Source of the DNA: Sphingomonas sp. Leaf343
GTDB taxonomy: Bacteria > Pseudomonadota > Alphaproteobacteria > Sphingomonadales > Sphingomonadaceae
Assembly: GCF_001423765.1 (NCBI RefSeq)
Contig: NZ_LMPG01000001.1
Location: 316,073-380,072 of the forward strand
Length of the DNA: 64,000 nt
Reading direction: 5' to 3'
In this document: piece by piece, positions 7,911-20,976 of the stretch
Numbering within the stretch: the first letter of the stretch is position 1
Layout of the letters: the number at the start of each line of letters is the position of its first letter
The notes under the pieces: generated by a model
Seen by the model: the letters and a program-made list of their open reading frames with translations, nothing else
Told to the model about the DNA's origin: nothing
The model's database searches: none
Position numbers and translations under genes: made by a program

Positions 7911-10015
<2,105 letters not shown>

Positions 10016-10309
10016 GTGGCGTTGACCTATCTCGCGGAGATCGATCTCAAATCCGACTGTTTCGATGCGGCGTGTCGGGCGGTGGCCGGGATCGTTTCTG
10101 CGACGCGGGCGGAAACTGGCTGTGAGCGGTTCGATCCGCATCCGGCTGCTGACGGATCGCCCCGGCTCTACATCTACGAGCGCTGGACCGACCGGGCGGC
10201 GTTCGATCATCACCACGCGCAGGATTATACGCGCGCGGTGTTCAAGCGTTACGAGGATTGGCTCGCCGGGCCGGTCCGAATGACTGAACTCGCGGACGGA
10301 CTGGCGTAA
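10016..10309 (+). CDS. ABM-fold (antibiotic biosynthesis/quinol monooxygenase-like) protein inside the atp operon
   Basis: A 97-residue protein from a GTG at 10016-10018 placed immediately after the atpA stop, ending one base before the atpG start. The pattern SATRAETGCERFDPHPA followed by LYIYERWTDRAAFDHHHAQDY is the hallmark of the ABM dimeric alpha/beta-barrel family (YgiN and relatives), which includes quinol monooxygenases and heme-degrading enzymes that often work without a cofactor. No signal peptide is present. The coding sequence runs stop-to-start between two ATP synthase genes and must be translated from the same mRNA, so its expression is tied to F1. A quinone-linked role would suit respiration, but that is inference. 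There is no sign of mobile DNA around it. Confidence 0.82.
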   Translation: MALTYLAEIDLKSDCFDAACRAVAGIVSATRAETGCERFDPHPAADGSPRLYIYERWTDRAAFDHHHAQDYTRAVFKRYEDWLAGPVRMTELADGLA

Positions 10310-10310
10310 G

Positions 10311-12705
<2,395 letters not shown>

Positions 12706-12710
12706 TCGAC

Positions 12711-12795
12711 GACCGGCTCCTCCCGCTGCGGGAGGGCCGGTCGACTGCCTGCGCTTCTTCGGAAAGGCTCTCCCTCGGCTGCGGGAGGGGAGAAG
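12711..12795. repeat. Two hairpin repeats between atpD and atpC
   Basis: GACCGGC-T-CCTCCCG, a CTG loop and CGGGAGG-GCCGGTC form a strong stem-loop at 12711-12743. A second, weaker unit (CTCTCCC ... GGGAGGGGAG) follows at about 12768-12793. Both contain the core GCTGCGGGAGG. The stems are not followed by a T run, so they look like inserted palindromic repeats that may act as an mRNA processing or attenuation point before the epsilon gene. Confidence 0.7.
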
Positions 12796-12805
12796 GTAAC
12801 AGACC

Positions 12806-13057
12806 ATGCTGCACTTCGAACTCGTCACCCCCGAAAAGCTCGTCCGGTCGGAGGAGGTCCATATGGTCGTCGTCCCCGGCACGGAGGGCGACTTCGGCGT
12901 GCTGGAGGGGCATGCGCCCTTCATGTCCACCGTGCGCGACGGCGCGATCCAGGTCTTTCGCACCGCCGGTGGCGCAGCCGAGACGATCGCGATCCAGGGC
13001 GGCTTCGCGGAGGTCAACGACAAGGGGCTGACGGTTCTCGCCGAACACGCCGGCTGA
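12806..13057 (+). CDS. atpC: F1 ATP synthase subunit epsilon (short form)
   Basis: Only 83 residues: the N-terminal beta-sandwich is complete ([57 protein letters not shown]), but the C-terminal two-helix domain of the usual 130-140-residue epsilon is absent. The sandwich is enough to bind gamma and the c-ring; the missing helices are those that inhibit ATP hydrolysis in other bacteria. Short forms are known in sphingomonads. It is the last gene of the operon, followed by a 12-bp-stem hairpin at 13069-13097. Confidence 0.95.
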   Translation: MLHFELVTPEKLVRSEEVHMVVVPGTEGDFGVLEGHAPFMSTVRDGAIQVFRTAGGAAETIAIQGGFAEVNDKGLTVLAEHAG

Positions 13058-13068
13058 TCGGTCCATCG

Positions 13069-13097
13069 CGTCATGCCGGGACCAGCCCGGCATGACG
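13069..13097. repeat. CGTCATGCCGGG hairpin after atpC
   Basis: CGTCATGCCGGG (13069-13080) and CCCGGCATGACG (13086-13097) form a perfect 12-bp stem with a 5-base loop between two convergent genes (atpC and the LpoA-like gene). There is no T tract, but its place and strength fit a bidirectional transcript end. It is a single-hairpin member of the repeat family also seen at 3925, 28391 and 38368. Confidence 0.75.
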
Positions 13098-13111
13098 GAT
13101 GATTGCCTTCG

Positions 13112-14317
13112 TTACTTCCCGAACCCGCCCGGGGCCGGTGACACCGTGACCGCCGTGCCGCCGCGAATCTCCTGAACCTCCAGCGCGCGTTCGGCGACGC
13201 CGTCGCGTCCGAAACGGAACGCACCGTCGATGCCGGCGAAACCGTCGCCGTCGCGCAGCCGCGCCTCCGGGAATGGCGTCCCCACCGCCCAGTCGCGCGA
13301 TATCCGCACAGTCAGCAGCACGGAATCGTAGCCGAGGCTCGACAGCCGATACGGTGCCGCCCCGAACCGGGCACGGTATTTCGTTGCATATTGCCGGTAT
13401 AGGCCGTTCGATACGCTGGCATACCACGCCCCGGTCAGCGCCGCCCGCGAACCGATATTCGCTTCGCTGTTCCACAGTTCGGTGCCGAGAATACGCGTGC
13501 CCGCGCCGACGCCGCGCTTGACCAGCGGCGCGGCCGCCGCCGCGGTCGCGCCGCCATCGGCGATCAGCACCGCATCATACGGAGCCTTGGCGTTCAGCCG
13601 CTGCACCGCCGTCGTCATGCCGCCCGACGTGCGACCATAGGCTTGAAGCGATACGACCTGTCCGCCCGCACTCTCGACCGCGCGCAAGAAGCTGGTCGAC
13701 GCGCGTTCCCCGTACAGGCCGTTGGGCACCAGCCCCGCGAAGCTCGTCACGCCGCGACCGCGCGCATAGCTGACGACCCGGTCCACCGACTGTGCCGGGA
13801 CGTAGCCCATGACATAGGTGCCGCCGCCCGCGACGCCGGTGTCGTTGGAGAAGCTCAGCACCGGCACCTTGGCCGCCTTCGCGACCGGGGCCACCGCGCG
13901 GACGTCGTCCGCCAGCAACGGTCCCAGGATCAATTGCGCGCCCTCCGCGATCGCGCGCTGCGCCGCATTCGCCGCGCCCGTGGCGGTGTCGTAGTTGGTG
14001 ATCCGCACCGACCGGTTCTGCGTGTCGAGCAGTGCCAGCATCGTCGCGTTGGCGATCGACTGGCCCACGCCCGCATTGCTGCCGCTGAGCGGCACCAGCA
14101 GCGCGACGCGGTTGCGCCCCTCGTCGCGCGGCAGTCCCGCCTGCACGCCCGTATCGACGCGTGGAGCCGCGGCGACCGGCGCGCGCGTCGTCGGCGCAGG
14201 CGGCTCTACACCACGCGGCAACACCGTCTGGCACCCCCCGAGCAGTCCGGCTGTCGCCAACGCGGTCCAGTGCACGCGGCGGAACGCCCGTTGCGGCATC
14301 GATGCGGCCTCTGCCAT
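13112..14317 (-). CDS. Penicillin-binding protein activator, LpoA-like lipoprotein
   Basis: A 401-residue lipoprotein with a type I periplasmic-binding fold. From the ATG at 14315-14317 (MAEAASMPQRAFRR) a signal sequence leads to the lipobox LLGGC. The mature protein has VALLVPLSGSNAGVGQSIAN, the branched-chain-amino-acid-binding-like opening seen in LpoA/YraM, and later LILGPLLADDVRAVAPVAKA and FSNDTGVAGGG. It probably sits in an outer membrane and stimulates a class A PBP. The divergent neighbour is rsmI, followed by yraN: the same lpoA-rsmI-yraN neighbourhood found in many proteobacteria, which strengthens the call. It lacks the N-terminal TPR domain of the E. coli protein. The start could be 14299 (MPQRAFRR) instead. 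Confidence 0.83.
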   Translation of the reverse strand: MAEAASMPQRAFRRVHWTALATAGLLGGCQTVLPRGVEPPAPTTRAPVAAAPRVDTGVQAGLPRDEGRNRVALLVPLSGSNAGVGQSIANATMLALLDTQNRSVRITNYDTATGAANAAQRAIAEGAQLILGPLLADDVRAVAPVAKAAKVPVLSFSNDTGVAGGGTYVMGYVPAQSVDRVVSYARGRGVTSFAGLVPNGLYGERASTSFLRAVESAGGQVVSLQAYGRTSGGMTTAVQRLNAKAPYDAVLIADGGATAAAAAPLVKRGVGAGTRILGTELWNSEANIGSRAALTGAWYASVSNGLYRQYATKYRARFGAAPYRLSSLGYDSVLLTVRISRDWAVGTPFPEARLRDGDGFAGIDGAFRFGRDGVAERALEVQEIRGGTAVTVSPAPGGFGK

Positions 14318-14327
14318 GTACGTCCCC

Positions 14328-15167
14328 ATGCAAGATTTTCTTCCCGGGCTGTACATCGTCGCCACCCCCATCGGCAATCTCGGCGATCTGTCGCCCCGCG
14401 CGGCGGCGGTTCTGGGCGCAGCCGGCGTGATCGCGGTGGAGGACAGCCGCGTCACCGCCGGATTGCTGCGGCATATCGGCATCAAGACGCCGATGACGCC
14501 CTATCACGATCACAATGCGGAAGGGGTCCGCCCCGGCCTGATCGCGCGCATGGCGACGGAGATCGTCGCGCTGGTATCGGACGCGGGCACGCCGTTGATC
14601 TCCGATCCCGGTTACAAGCTGGTCCGCGATGCGCGTGCGGCGGGGCATCTGGTCGCGACGATCCCCGGCCCTTGCGCGGCAGTGGCGGCTCTGACTCTGG
14701 CGGGGTTGCCGACCGACCGGTTCCTGTTTCTGGGATTTCTGCCGCCCAAGGAAAAGGCGCGGGCCGACGCCATCGCGGAGATCGCGGGCGTGCGCGCCAC
14801 GCTGGTCCTCTACGAATCGGGTCCGCGACTGGCCGCCTGTCTGGCGGCGCTGGCGGCGGGGCTTGGGGACCGCGATGCCGCTGTCACCCGCGAAATCTCC
14901 AAACGGTTCGAGGAGGCGGTCACCGGCACGCTCTCGATGCTGGCCGCGCGCTATGCCGAGGCCGCACCGAAGGGGGAGATCGCGGTCGTTGTCGCGCCGC
15001 CGCAAGCCGCCGCACCGGCCGACGCGCGCGATGTCGACGCCGCGCTGGCGGATGCGCTGACGCGCCTCACGACATCCCAGGCGGCAGGCGAGGTCGCGAA
15101 GGCGTTCGGGCTTGACCGGAAGTCGCTCTATGCAAGGGCGCTCGCCCGGAAAGCCGGTGCGAACTAA
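14328..15167 (+). CDS. rsmI: 16S rRNA (cytidine-1402-2'-O)-methyltransferase RsmI
   Basis: 279 residues from ATG 14328 (MQDFLPGLYIVATPIGNLGD). VATPIGNLGDLSPRA, AVEDSRVTAGLL, LVSDAGTPLISDPGYKLV and LPPKEKARADAI are hallmarks of the SAM-dependent tetrapyrrole-methylase-fold family that methylates C1402 in the decoding centre. An in-frame ATG at 14316 is an alternative that would overlap the divergent lipoprotein start codon. Full length for the family, including the C-terminal helical extension (TTSQAAGEVAKAFGLDRKSL). Confidence 0.95.
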   Translation: MQDFLPGLYIVATPIGNLGDLSPRAAAVLGAAGVIAVEDSRVTAGLLRHIGIKTPMTPYHDHNAEGVRPGLIARMATEIVALVSDAGTPLISDPGYKLVRDARAAGHLVATIPGPCAAVAALTLAGLPTDRFLFLGFLPPKEKARADAIAEIAGVRATLVLYESGPRLAACLAALAAGLGDRDAAVTREISKRFEEAVTGTLSMLAARYAEAAPKGEIAVVVAPPQAAAPADARDVDAALADALTRLTTSQAAGEVAKAFGLDRKSLYARALARKAGAN

Positions 15168-15251
15168 TTCATGTTGCGAACATAATTGTTTAAACGTGTT
15201 GTGCGAGAAGAAAGCCGTCATCGACAATCATCATCGTTGCTGGAGAGTATC

Positions 15252-15635
15252 GTGGCTGACGGCCGCTACAGATTTGAAACCGATCCTGTTCGAAACTTCT
15301 TGCATGTGGAGTTGACGGGAACATGGGACCAGCCGATGGCGGTGACGTTTCTTGCCGATCTGGAAAGAACCATTCGCGCGATGATCGGTGCGGGGGCGAC
15401 CTACGGCGAGTTCCGGACGATCGTCGACATGAGCGGCAAGAACATCCTGCCCCAGCACGCGGCGGCGGAATTCGCCAAGATTGTCCGACCCGATTCGCCG
15501 TCGCGCAAGATCGCCCTCGTCGTATCGGGATCGCTGCACCGGTTGCAGGCCAGGCGTCTGTCGTCCGCCGACAAGCACCGCATCTTCGACCGTCGGGAGG
15601 AGGCGCTGGAGTGGCTCTGGGCCGACGCCGCCTGA
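15252..15635 (+). CDS. Small STAS/SpoIIAA-like protein of unknown function
   Basis: Read from a GTG at 15252-15254 (VADGRYRFETDPVRNFLHVE, 127 residues) because GGAGAG lies four bases upstream; a longer frame to 15186 lacks a ribosome site. The alternation of strands and helices (HVELTGTWDQPMA, FRTIVDMSGKNILPQHA, KIALVVSGSLHRLQAR) resembles SpoIIAA-like/STAS proteins. The upstream gap 15168-15251 is AT-rich for this genome and holds CGAAC followed 16 bases later by GTT, a degenerate EcfG-like pattern that I do not call. It lies between rsmI and yraN on the same strand. Function unknown. Confidence 0.7.
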   Translation: MADGRYRFETDPVRNFLHVELTGTWDQPMAVTFLADLERTIRAMIGAGATYGEFRTIVDMSGKNILPQHAAAEFAKIVRPDSPSRKIALVVSGSLHRLQARRLSSADKHRIFDRREEALEWLWADAA

Positions 15636-15647
15636 CCGGGCGAGGTC

Positions 15648-16055
15648 ATGGCGCTTGAGCGCGGGCGTGCGCTCCGCCACGCTGCCGCGATGCCTCGTTC
15701 CACACCCGATCGCCGCACCGCAGAAGCCGCCGGCCGCCGAGGCGAGCGGCTGGCAGGCTGGTGGCTTCGACTGAAAGGCTGGACCATTCTCGACCGGCGC
15801 GTCCGCACGCCGGCCGGCGAGGTCGATCTCGTCGCGCGAAAGGGCAATCTGATCGCGTTCGTCGAGGTGAAGACGCGTCGCAGTGCCGCCGAACTGGATC
15901 ATGCGATCGACGAGCGCCGGCTGGCCCGTGTTGCGGCGGCGGCGGAGGTGTTGATGCCGCGTTACGCCGGGCCGGGCGACGATATCCGCGTCGATGTGAT
16001 CCTGCTCGCACCCGGCACACGGCCGCGGCACATCGAGAATGCGTGGATCGGCTAG
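15648..16055 (+). CDS. yraN: YraN/UPF0102 family nuclease-fold protein
   Basis: 135 residues with the UPF0102 signature: RRGERLAGWWLRLKGWTIL, then EVDLVARKGNLIAFVEVKTR, the ExK/PD-(D/E)xK-like core. The family is predicted to be Holliday-junction-resolvase-fold nucleases of uncertain role. ATG 15648 has GCGAGGTC before it; a second Met at 15690 is possible. Position between rsmI and gshB is typical. Confidence 0.88.
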   Translation: MALERGRALRHAAAMPRSTPDRRTAEAAGRRGERLAGWWLRLKGWTILDRRVRTPAGEVDLVARKGNLIAFVEVKTRRSAAELDHAIDERRLARVAAAAEVLMPRYAGPGDDIRVDVILLAPGTRPRHIENAWIG

Positions 16056-16115
16056 GGCTCGGGTGACTTCGCGGCGTCGCCCCCCTACATGCGCGGCAGA
16101 TTTCAGGAGCCGTGC

Positions 16116-17102
16116 ATGACCCTCACCGTCGCCGTCCAGATGGACCCGCTCGCCGGCATCAACATCGCCGGAGACTCGACGTTCGCGCTGATGCTGTCGG
16201 CGCAGGCGCGCGGACATCGGCTGTTCCACTATTCTGCGGAGGATCTGAACTGGTCCGACGGGCGGCTGTGGGCCAACGCCCATCCTGTCACGGTGCAGCG
16301 CGTCGACGGCGATCATTTCCGCTTCGGGCAGCCAGTGTCGCTCGATCTGGGCGAACAGGCCGACGTCGTGCTGATGCGACAGGACCCGCCCTTCGACCTC
16401 GGCTACATCACCGCGACGCATCTGCTGGAGCGGATCGCCGACCGGACGCTGGTGGTCAACGATCCGGCCAGCGTCCGCAACGCGCCGGAAAAGGTCTGGG
16501 TGCTCGACTTCGCCCGCTTCATGCCGCCCACGCTGGTGACGCGCTCGCTGGAGGAAGCGAAGGCGTTTCTCGCGAAGCACGGCGAGATCGTCGTCAAGCC
16601 GTTGCACGGCAATGGCGGCAAGGCGATCTTCAAGGTCGGTCGGGACGGCGCGAACCTGTCCGCGCTGATCGAGGTCTTCAACCAGACGTGGCGCGAACCG
16701 CACATGATCCAGGCGTTCCTGCCCGCCGTGGCGAAGGGGGACAAGCGGATCGTACTGGTCGACGGAGAGGTTGCGGGCGCGATCAACCGGTTGCCGGGGG
16801 AGGGGGAAATCCGCTCCAATCTCGCGGTCGGCGGTTCGGCGGAAAAGACCGGGCTGACCGCGCGCGAGCGGGAGATTTGCGCCGCGCTCGCCCCCGAACT
16901 GAAAGCACGCGGGCTGATCTTCGTCGGGATTGACGTGATCGGCGGCGAATGGCTGACGGAGATCAACGTCACCTCGCCCACCGGCATCGTTGCGATCGAA
17001 AAGTTCGACGGCACCGACGTCGCGGGCATGATCTGGGACGCGATCGAGGCGAAGGTCGGCGAGTCGAAAGTCGGCGAACGGAATGCGCGCCTGCCGCGTT
17101 GA
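16116..17102 (+). CDS. gshB: Glutathione synthetase
   Basis: 328 residues from ATG 16116 (MTLTVAVQMDPLAGINIAGD), chosen for the CAGGAG ribosome site and because the family starts at this strand. Conserved features include VLMRQDPPFDLGYITATHLL, NDPASVRNAPEKVW, KPLHGNGGKAIFKV in the ATP-grasp fold and the glycine-rich NRLPGEGEIRSNLAVGGSA loop. It ligates glycine to gamma-glutamylcysteine with ATP to make glutathione. Acts in the cytoplasm. It follows yraN on the same strand after 60 bases. Confidence 0.97.
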   Translation: MTLTVAVQMDPLAGINIAGDSTFALMLSAQARGHRLFHYSAEDLNWSDGRLWANAHPVTVQRVDGDHFRFGQPVSLDLGEQADVVLMRQDPPFDLGYITATHLLERIADRTLVVNDPASVRNAPEKVWVLDFARFMPPTLVTRSLEEAKAFLAKHGEIVVKPLHGNGGKAIFKVGRDGANLSALIEVFNQTWREPHMIQAFLPAVAKGDKRIVLVDGEVAGAINRLPGEGEIRSNLAVGGSAEKTGLTAREREICAALAPELKARGLIFVGIDVIGGEWLTEINVTSPTGIVAIEKFDGTDVAGMIWDAIEAKVGESKVGERNARLPR

Positions 17103-17149
17103 GGCGCGATGTATCCGGACCATAAACCCGCCCACGCCCGGTTTCCGGC

Positions 17150-17755
17150 ATGACCGACTTCATCATCGATCTGATCGCGCGGGGCGGTTATCTCGGCATT
17201 GTCTTCCTGATGGCGCTGGAGAACATATTTCCGCCGATCCCGTCGGAGGTCATCATGGGCCTTGGCGGCATGGCGGTCGCGCGTGGGCACATGACGCTCG
17301 GCTGGCTGATCGCGGCGGGGACGATCGGCACCGTCGTCGGCAACTACTTCTGGTACGCGGTGGGACGGAAGTTCGGCTATCAGGGATTGCGGCCGTTCGT
17401 CGACCGCTGGGGCCGGTGGCTGACGCTGGACTGGGAGGATGTCGAGAACATCACCCGCTTCTTCCACGATCGCGGTGGCTGGGTCGTGTTCGTGTTCCGC
17501 TTCATGCCCACCTTCCGCACGATGGTGTCCCTCCCCGCCGGCATGTCCTGCATGCCGCACTGGCGCTTCCTGATCGCGACGGCGGGCGGATCGGCGATCT
17601 GGAATGCGGTGCTGGCGCTGGCAGGCGTGTACCTCGATCGCCGGTTCGAATTGCTCGACCGCTATGTCGGGCCGCTCGCGGCGGCGCTGACGGTGGCGAT
17701 CATCGGCTGGTACATCTATCGCGTCACCACCTGGAAGCCGCGCGCGGAACGCTGA
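17150..17755 (+). CDS. DedA family membrane protein
   Basis: 201 residues with at least four hydrophobic stretches and the DedA/SNARE-associated signatures: ALENIFPPIPSEVIMGLGG near the N-terminus, GTIGTVVGNYFWYAVGRK, and VFRFMPTFRTMVSLPAGMS (the conserved FRF.P..R...s..AG). The family includes undecaprenyl-phosphate and phospholipid flippases and is linked to envelope integrity. Convergent with xerC, whose stop lies 10 bases beyond. Confidence 0.9.
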   Translation: MTDFIIDLIARGGYLGIVFLMALENIFPPIPSEVIMGLGGMAVARGHMTLGWLIAAGTIGTVVGNYFWYAVGRKFGYQGLRPFVDRWGRWLTLDWEDVENITRFFHDRGGWVVFVFRFMPTFRTMVSLPAGMSCMPHWRFLIATAGGSAIWNAVLALAGVYLDRRFELLDRYVGPLAAALTVAIIGWYIYRVTTWKPRAER

Positions 17756-17764
17756 TTTCTTCCC

Positions 17765-18652
17765 TCACGCTCGCGGATGGGCGTTGCGGTAGACGTCGAG
17801 CAGGTGCGCGGCATCGACCGAGGTATAGACCTGCGTCGAGGACAGACTGGCATGGCCCAGCAACTCCTGCAACGCGCGCAGGTCGGCGCCGCGTCCCAGC
17901 AGGTGAGTCGCGAAACTGTGGCGGAGCGCGTGCGGCGTCGTCCGCTCCCCCAGCCCCAGACCGGCGCGCGCACGCTGCACCGCCGCCCGGACCACCCCCG
18001 CTGACAGGGTACCGCCGCGCGCGCCGCGGAACAGTGCTGCGTCGCGGTCCAGCCGCCACGGCACCTGCGCGACATAGTCGTCGATCGCGGTCCGCACCTG
18101 CGGCAGCAACGGCACGACGCGGGTCTTGGCGCGCTTGCCCGTCACGGTCAGCGTCTCGCCCAGCGGCAGCACCGACGCGGTCAGCGCCATCGCCTCGCCG
18201 ATCCGCAGCCCCGCGCCATACAGCAGCAGCAGCACCGCCCAGTCGCGCGCGCCGATCCAAGGTGCGCTCGCATCGTCCGCGACCTCGCCCGCCAGCGCGA
18301 GAACATCGGCGGGGGCGACCGGCCGCGGTACGCCCTTCGCCACCTTCGGCCCGCGTAGACGCGGCGCGTCCGCACCCGCGAAGGCCAGAAATCCACGCAC
18401 CGCCGACAGTTCGCGCGCGGCGGAGGCGTTGCCCAGCCCGTCAGTCCGCCGCCACGCCAGGAACGCGCGCAGGTCGGCCGCGCTGACGCCGCCCAGCGCC
18501 TCCTGCGTCACCACACCGCCCCAGTGTTCACCCAGAAACCGCAGCAGCCGCACGGCGGTGGCGCGGTACGCCCTGACCGTATGCTCCGACCGCCGCCGAT
18601 CGCGCGCCAGATGCGCGGCCCAATCTTCGGCAAGGGGGAAGGGCAACTCCAT
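17765..18652 (-). CDS. xerC: Tyrosine recombinase XerC
   Basis: 295 residues from the ATG at 18650-18652 (MELPFPLAEDWAAHLARD). The N-terminal SAM-like DNA-binding domain spans about 1-100; the catalytic domain has Arg in GAGLRIGEAM, Lys in GKRAKTR, HALRHSFATHLL, LLGHASLSSTQVYT with the nucleophilic Tyr. It acts with XerD at dif to resolve chromosome dimers. A longer frame to 18703 is less likely, since it would run nearly into the divergent priA start at 18715. XerD is also a formal option, but the length and the priA neighbourhood favour XerC. Confidence 0.9.
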   Translation of the reverse strand: MELPFPLAEDWAAHLARDRRRSEHTVRAYRATAVRLLRFLGEHWGGVVTQEALGGVSAADLRAFLAWRRTDGLGNASAARELSAVRGFLAFAGADAPRLRGPKVAKGVPRPVAPADVLALAGEVADDASAPWIGARDWAVLLLLYGAGLRIGEAMALTASVLPLGETLTVTGKRAKTRVVPLLPQVRTAIDDYVAQVPWRLDRDAALFRGARGGTLSAGVVRAAVQRARAGLGLGERTTPHALRHSFATHLLGRGADLRALQELLGHASLSSTQVYTSVDAAHLLDVYRNAHPRA

Positions 18653-18714
18653 TCCCTCTCCCTGCCACCGCCCAGCCTTTCGCGCGAGTCGATCCGTCGC
18701 CATATGACTGGTGC

Positions 18715-20883
18715 ATGACCCGCGCCCGCGTCCTCCTGCTCAATGCCGCTCTGGGCCCGCTCGACTACCGCGTGCCGCATGGTACCGAGGTCGAGCCCGG
18801 ATCGATCGTGGTCGCGCCGCTAGGGCCGCGCCAGTTGCTGGGCGTGGCGTGGGAGCCGGAGCGGATGCCGTCCGACGCGGAGGTCGGCGACAATCGCCTC
18901 CGCAACCTGCTCGCCGTCGCCGACGTGCCGCCGCTGCGCGCGCCGCTCCGCCGGCTCGTGGAGTGGACGGCGGATTACTACCTCGCCAGCCCCGCGTCGG
19001 TGCTGCGCATGTGTCTCGCCTCCACCTCGGCGCTGGAAGGAGCGCGGACCGTCACCGAATATCGCGCGACCGGCGAGGTGCCCCCACGCCTGACGCCGCA
19101 GCGCCAGCAGGCCTTAGAGCGGATCGCCGACCGACAGGGTCTGATCCGCGAACTGGCGACGATCGCCGACGTGTCCGACGCCGTCATCCGCGGCCTCGTC
19201 AAGGCGGGCGCGATCGAGGCGGTCGAGGTCGATATCGACAGCCCCTTCGTCCCGCCCGATCCAGATCATGCCGTCCCCACGCTCAACTCCGGCCAGTCCA
19301 AAGCAGCCGCGGCGCTCGTCGCCGCGGTCGCGGACCACAGGTTCGAGCCGACGCTGCTCGACGGCGTCACCGGTTCGGGGAAAACGGAGGTGTATTTCGA
19401 GGCGGTGGCGGAGGCGATCCGTCAGGGTCGCCAGACTTTGGTCCTGCTGCCCGAGATCGCGCTGACCGAGCCGTTCCTGAAGCGATTTCACGACCGGTTC
19501 GGCGTCGAACCTGTCGCGTGGCATTCCGGCCTGCGTTCGACCCAGCGCCGCCGCGCGTGGCGAGCGATCGCGGAGGGCCGCGCGCTGGTGACGGTCGGGG
19601 CGCGCTCGGCGCTGTTCCTGCCCTACGCCAATCTCGGCCTGATAGTCGTCGACGAGGCGCATGAGACCAGCTTCAAGCAGGAGGAGGGCGTCCATTATCA
19701 CGCGCGCGACGTGGCGGTGATGCGCGGCAAGTTCGAACAATGCCCGGTGATCCTCGCCTCGGCGACGCCCGCGATCGAGACGCGGCAACAGGTCGCACTT
19801 GGCCGATACGCCGAACTGAAGCTGCCCGACCGCTACGGCCCGGCGGAGATGCCGCACATCGCCGCGATCGACCTGATCGCGGAGCCGCCGGAGCGGGGAC
19901 GCTGGCTCGCACCCCGCCTCGTCACCGCGCTGACCGAGACGCTGGAGAGGAGCGAGCAATCGCTGCTGTTCCTCAACCGCCGCGGTTATGCGCCGCTGAC
20001 CCTTTGCCGAACGTGCGGCCATCGCTTCCAATGCCCGAACTGCACCGCGTGGATGGTGGAACATCGGCTGACGCGGCGGCTGGCGTGCCATCACTGCGGC
20101 CATGTCGAACCCGTCCCGCGCGCCTGCCCGGAGTGCAAGGGCGAGGATACGCTGGTCGCCTGCGGCCCCGGCGTCGAACGCATCGCCGACGAGGTGGCGC
20201 TGCTATTCCCGGACGCGAAGACCGCAGTCGTGACGAGCGACACGATCTGGTCGCCCGCCAAGGCGGCGGAGTTCGTCGGCCGGATGGAGGCGGGCGACAT
20301 CGACATCGTCGTCGGCACGCAACTCGTCACCAAGGGATATCACTTTCCCAATTTGACGCTCGTGGGCGTAGTCGATGCCGATCTCGGACTGGAGGGCGGC
20401 GATCTGCGCGCCGCCGAGCGTACCTTCCAGCAGATCCGGCAGGTGTCGGGACGTGCGGGCCGGGGGGAGAAGCCCGGCCGCGTACTGATCCAGACGCACA
20501 GCCCACAGGCGCAGGTGATGCAGGCGCTGATTACCGGCGACGCCGAAACCTTCTACGCCGCGGAGACGGAAGCCCGGCGGGAGGCGGGCGCGCCGCCGTT
20601 TGGCCGTTATGCCGCGATCGTGGTGTCGTCGGAGGATCAGCCCTGCGCGCTGGAGATCGCCCGCCTCGTCGGCCGGACCGCGCCGAAGGTAGACGGCATG
20701 CACGTCTACGGCCCTGCGCCCGCGCCGCTGGCGATGCTGCGCGGGCGGCACCGATATCGCTTGCTCGTCCATGCCCGCCGGGCGCTCGATGTGCAGGATG
20801 TGATCCGCGGATGGCTGGGCGGACTGGAATGGCCCGCGAAGGCGCGCGTGACGGTGGATGTTGACCCGTACAACTTCTTGTAG
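18715..20883 (+). CDS. priA: Primosomal protein N' (replication restart helicase PriA)
   Basis: A 722-residue superfamily 2 helicase. It has the 3-prime DNA-binding domain at about 1-105, Walker A VTGSGKTEVY (218-227), the DEAH box (313-316), the Zn-binding insert with paired CxxC motifs (CRTCGHRFQCPNC ... CHHCG ... CPEC, about 425-475), motif VI-like QIRQVSGRAGRGEKPG and the conserved terminal PYNFL. It reloads the replisome at stalled forks. Divergent from xerC with a 62-base gap. Confidence 0.97.
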   Translation: MTRARVLLLNAALGPLDYRVPHGTEVEPGSIVVAPLGPRQLLGVAWEPERMPSDAEVGDNRLRNLLAVADVPPLRAPLRRLVEWTADYYLASPASVLRMCLASTSALEGARTVTEYRATGEVPPRLTPQRQQALERIADRQGLIRELATIADVSDAVIRGLVKAGAIEAVEVDIDSPFVPPDPDHAVPTLNSGQSKAAAALVAAVADHRFEPTLLDGVTGSGKTEVYFEAVAEAIRQGRQTLVLLPEIALTEPFLKRFHDRFGVEPVAWHSGLRSTQRRRAWRAIAEGRALVTVGARSALFLPYANLGLIVVDEAHETSFKQEEGVHYHARDVAVMRGKFEQCPVILASATPAIETRQQVALGRYAELKLPDRYGPAEMPHIAAIDLIAEPPERGRWLAPRLVTALTETLERSEQSLLFLNRRGYAPLTLCRTCGHRFQCPNCTAWMVEHRLTRRLACHHCGHVEPVPRACPECKGEDTLVACGPGVERIADEVALLFPDAKTAVVTSDTIWSPAKAAEFVGRMEAGDIDIVVGTQLVTKGYHFPNLTLVGVVDADLGLEGGDLRAAERTFQQIRQVSGRAGRGEKPGRVLIQTHSPQAQVMQALITGDAETFYAAETEARREAGAPPFGRYAAIVVSSEDQPCALEIARLVGRTAPKVDGMHVYGPAPAPLAMLRGRHRYRLLVHARRALDVQDVIRGWLGGLEWPAKARVTVDVDPYNFL

Positions 20884-20976
20884 GATTGCAGCGCTCGCAA
20901 TGACGGAGGGATTGGCGACCCTCACCATTCGCATTGCATTAACCATTCGCACACCGCTCGCCCGTAAGCGGGTATC

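Noticed and set aside
15168..15251. Degenerate EcfG-like promoter before the STAS-like gene
   Set aside because: CGAAC replaces GGAAC and the minus-10 lacks the full CGTT, so the match is not convincing.
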